DNA of 64,000 nt, taken from contig CAWCIY010000003.1 of assembly GCA_963795715.1 (NCBI GenBank), positions 186,001 through 250,000 on the forward strand, written 5' to 3'. Shown piece by piece: positions 63,325-64,000 of this stretch; within the stretch, counting starts at the first letter, position 1; the number at the start of each line of letters is the position of its first letter. The translations under genes were made by a program, and so were the position numbers. Origin of the DNA: JAFEDN01 sp963795715 (GTDB taxonomy: Bacteria; Pseudomonadota; Gammaproteobacteria; Coxiellales; Coxiellaceae). Under the pieces are notes generated by a model, which was not told where the DNA came from, made no database searches, and worked only from the letters and a program-made list of their open reading frames with translations.

Positions 63325-64000
63325 GTAACTTGGAGCTTGCTAAAATCTGTGGCCTCAGTCCTTAAACGATGATTTCTAACTTCAAAAAATATTTGCCGCG
63401 AAAGGGTTAACCATAAAAATAAAGCAAAATAGATAGGTAAAGACAACAACCAGGATTGATGAAGATGATGCCATAGCAAACCATGTAGATCGGTTAAGAT
63501 GTAACCCAAAATTAAGGGCCATCTTAGCCGCTGCAAAAAAACATCATCAGGCATGCGTTGCAGTAAAACAAAAATCGGAATTAATAACACAAGATATTGG
63601 TGATACCAGGTATAAGGCATTACCAAAGTAATGGCGATAGTCACCAAGCCAAATTCTAAATCAAATAAGCGCTGAGAAAGATTACGCGGCCAACACATCA
63701 GCAATTCCCGCTGAGGATAAAATGAATTTAAGGGGCTGAAATATTGGAGTAATTTCTCATAATGAAAAATAATTTTCGCAGAAAATTCTCTGCGCCATGG
63801 GGGATCGCAAGGGGGAGCAGCGCGAAGCGCTCCCCCTTCATTCCGAGCATCGGCTCCGCCGAGCGCAGAATATAAACAGGAAGCAATTGCCGCTGTACTC
63901 AGCTGGAATTGCTGCCAACACATTAAAACAGTTGCTAAAACGAGAATTACTATACTGATATGCCAAAGCCGCATTGCTAAAACATCGTCGCCAATTAATC
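63321..64000 (-). CDS. GT87 (DUF2029)-like membrane protein, partial, with in-frame element
   Basis: The frame is open to the right window edge (LIGDDVLAMRLWHISIV), so the N-terminus is outside. Membrane segments HISIVILVLATVLMCW, FGLVTIAITLVMPYTW, YLVLLIPIFVLLQRM and LSLPIYFALFLWLTLS and the YTWYHQYLVLLIP context recall GT87 polyprenol-dependent mannosyltransferases. A full copy of the dispersed element (63699-63913) plus its duplicated 10 bp adds 75 codons; the phrase LMCW occurs on both sides of it, as VLMCWQQF and LLMCWPRN. Removing the insert gives a continuous VLMCWPRNLSQRL. Whether the enzyme still works is unknown. Confidence 0.7.
   Translation of the reverse strand, partial: LIGDDVLAMRLWHISIVILVLATVLMCWQQFQLSTAAIASCLYSALGGADARNEGGALRAAPPCDPPWRREFSAKIIFHYEKLLQYFSPLNSFYPQRELLMCWPRNLSQRLFDLEFGLVTIAITLVMPYTWYHQYLVLLIPIFVLLQRMPDDVFLQRLRWPLILGYILTDLHGLLWHHLHQSWLLSLPIYFALFLWLTLSRQIFFEVRNHRLRTEATDFSKLQVT
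63699..63913 (-). repeat. Dispersed palindromic element, copy 9 (full length, in a CDS)
   Basis: 215 bp, minus orientation, flanked by a perfect 10-bp direct repeat GCCAACACAT (63689-63698 and 63914-63923). Stem 1 is 63882-63893 with 63902-63913, partly decayed. Stem 2 is TCCGAGCATCGGC (63842-63854) with 63858-63870 around a TCC loop. Stem 3 is GGGGGAGC (63811-63818) with 63829-63836. The tail TTTTCGCAGAAAA is near 63773-63785. The insert and duplication total 225 bp, so the host frame is kept. Confidence 0.92.

Noticed and set aside
1..64000. tRNA and rRNA genes
   Set aside because: I looked in the gaps for T-arm (GTTCRANYC) and acceptor pairing and for rRNA signatures and found none that close into a cloverleaf. 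A covariance scan would be more sensitive.
1..64000. CRISPR array
   Set aside because: The dispersed element copies are kilobases apart and variable, with no regular spacer structure and no cas genes.

Overview
The window looks like a chromosome segment of a host-associated gammaproteobacterium of the Legionellales/Coxiellaceae type. This is inferred from gene content, not from a search. The evidence is moderate-to-low GC, the lptD-surA-pdxA-rsmA order with amgK-murU beside it, a T. ferrooxidans-type gshA, csrA, a Com1-like DsbA protein, a eukaryotic-type F-box protein and several orphan membrane or repeat proteins that resemble secreted effectors. I see no rRNA, tRNA, CRISPR array or intact insertion sequence.

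Layout. 1-9.8 kb: housekeeping genes (DUF945 protein, argS, a VirB1-like transglycosylase, tsaC, djlA, gshA-gshB-rsmJ, an expanded erpA, hemJ). 9.8-13.5 kb: an internally duplicated orphan protein, a hicBA toxin-antitoxin pair, rubredoxin divergent from hemL. 13.7-22.5 kb: tolC, an F-box protein and an RND efflux operon whose outer membrane gene is intact but whose pump and adaptor are broken. 22.8-28 kb: a secreted protein, an Rpn-type nuclease, waaA, a DUF4282 gene and parE, the last two frameshifted. 28-40 kb: an EamA permease, murU-amgK, an orphan membrane protein, then lptD-surA-pdxA-rsmA-uspA-sppA-pdxH. 40-42.4 kb: a large HTH/ImmA-IrrE metallopeptidase gene overlapping a PIN-domain gene. 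42.4-50.6 kb: punA-cdd-hpf, csrA, rpiA, ftsY and, separated from it by an outer membrane protein gene, ftsEX, then a kinase-like gene. 51-55 kb: small genes, htpX-lemA and a glycine-zipper lipoprotein. 55-61.5 kb: ilvE, rpoH, dsbA, glyQ and glyS, all with frameshifts, and a disturbed glyS 3' end. 61.8-64 kb: an effector-like membrane protein, a small orphan and a partial GT87-like membrane protein.

The most notable signal is a dispersed 202-215 bp element. It has ends AGCAATTCCCGCT / AGCGGAAATTGCTG, 10-bp target-site duplications, and internal hairpins whose sequences differ between copies while staying paired. Five copies are full length and others are partial. Some lie inside genes: one adds 75 in-frame codons to the GT87-like gene, one supplies the start codon and signal-peptide n-region of an outer membrane protein, and one sits in the N-terminus of an EamA permease. 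This resembles the Rickettsia palindromic elements in behaviour, but the sequence is one I do not recognise.

A second theme is patches of one-base indels in short homopolymers (about 17.9-20.3, 25.9-26.8, 52.6-53.4 and 55.1-59.3 kb). They hit genes expected to be essential, next to long clean stretches. They are either local low-quality sequence or real decay, and the window alone cannot settle which.
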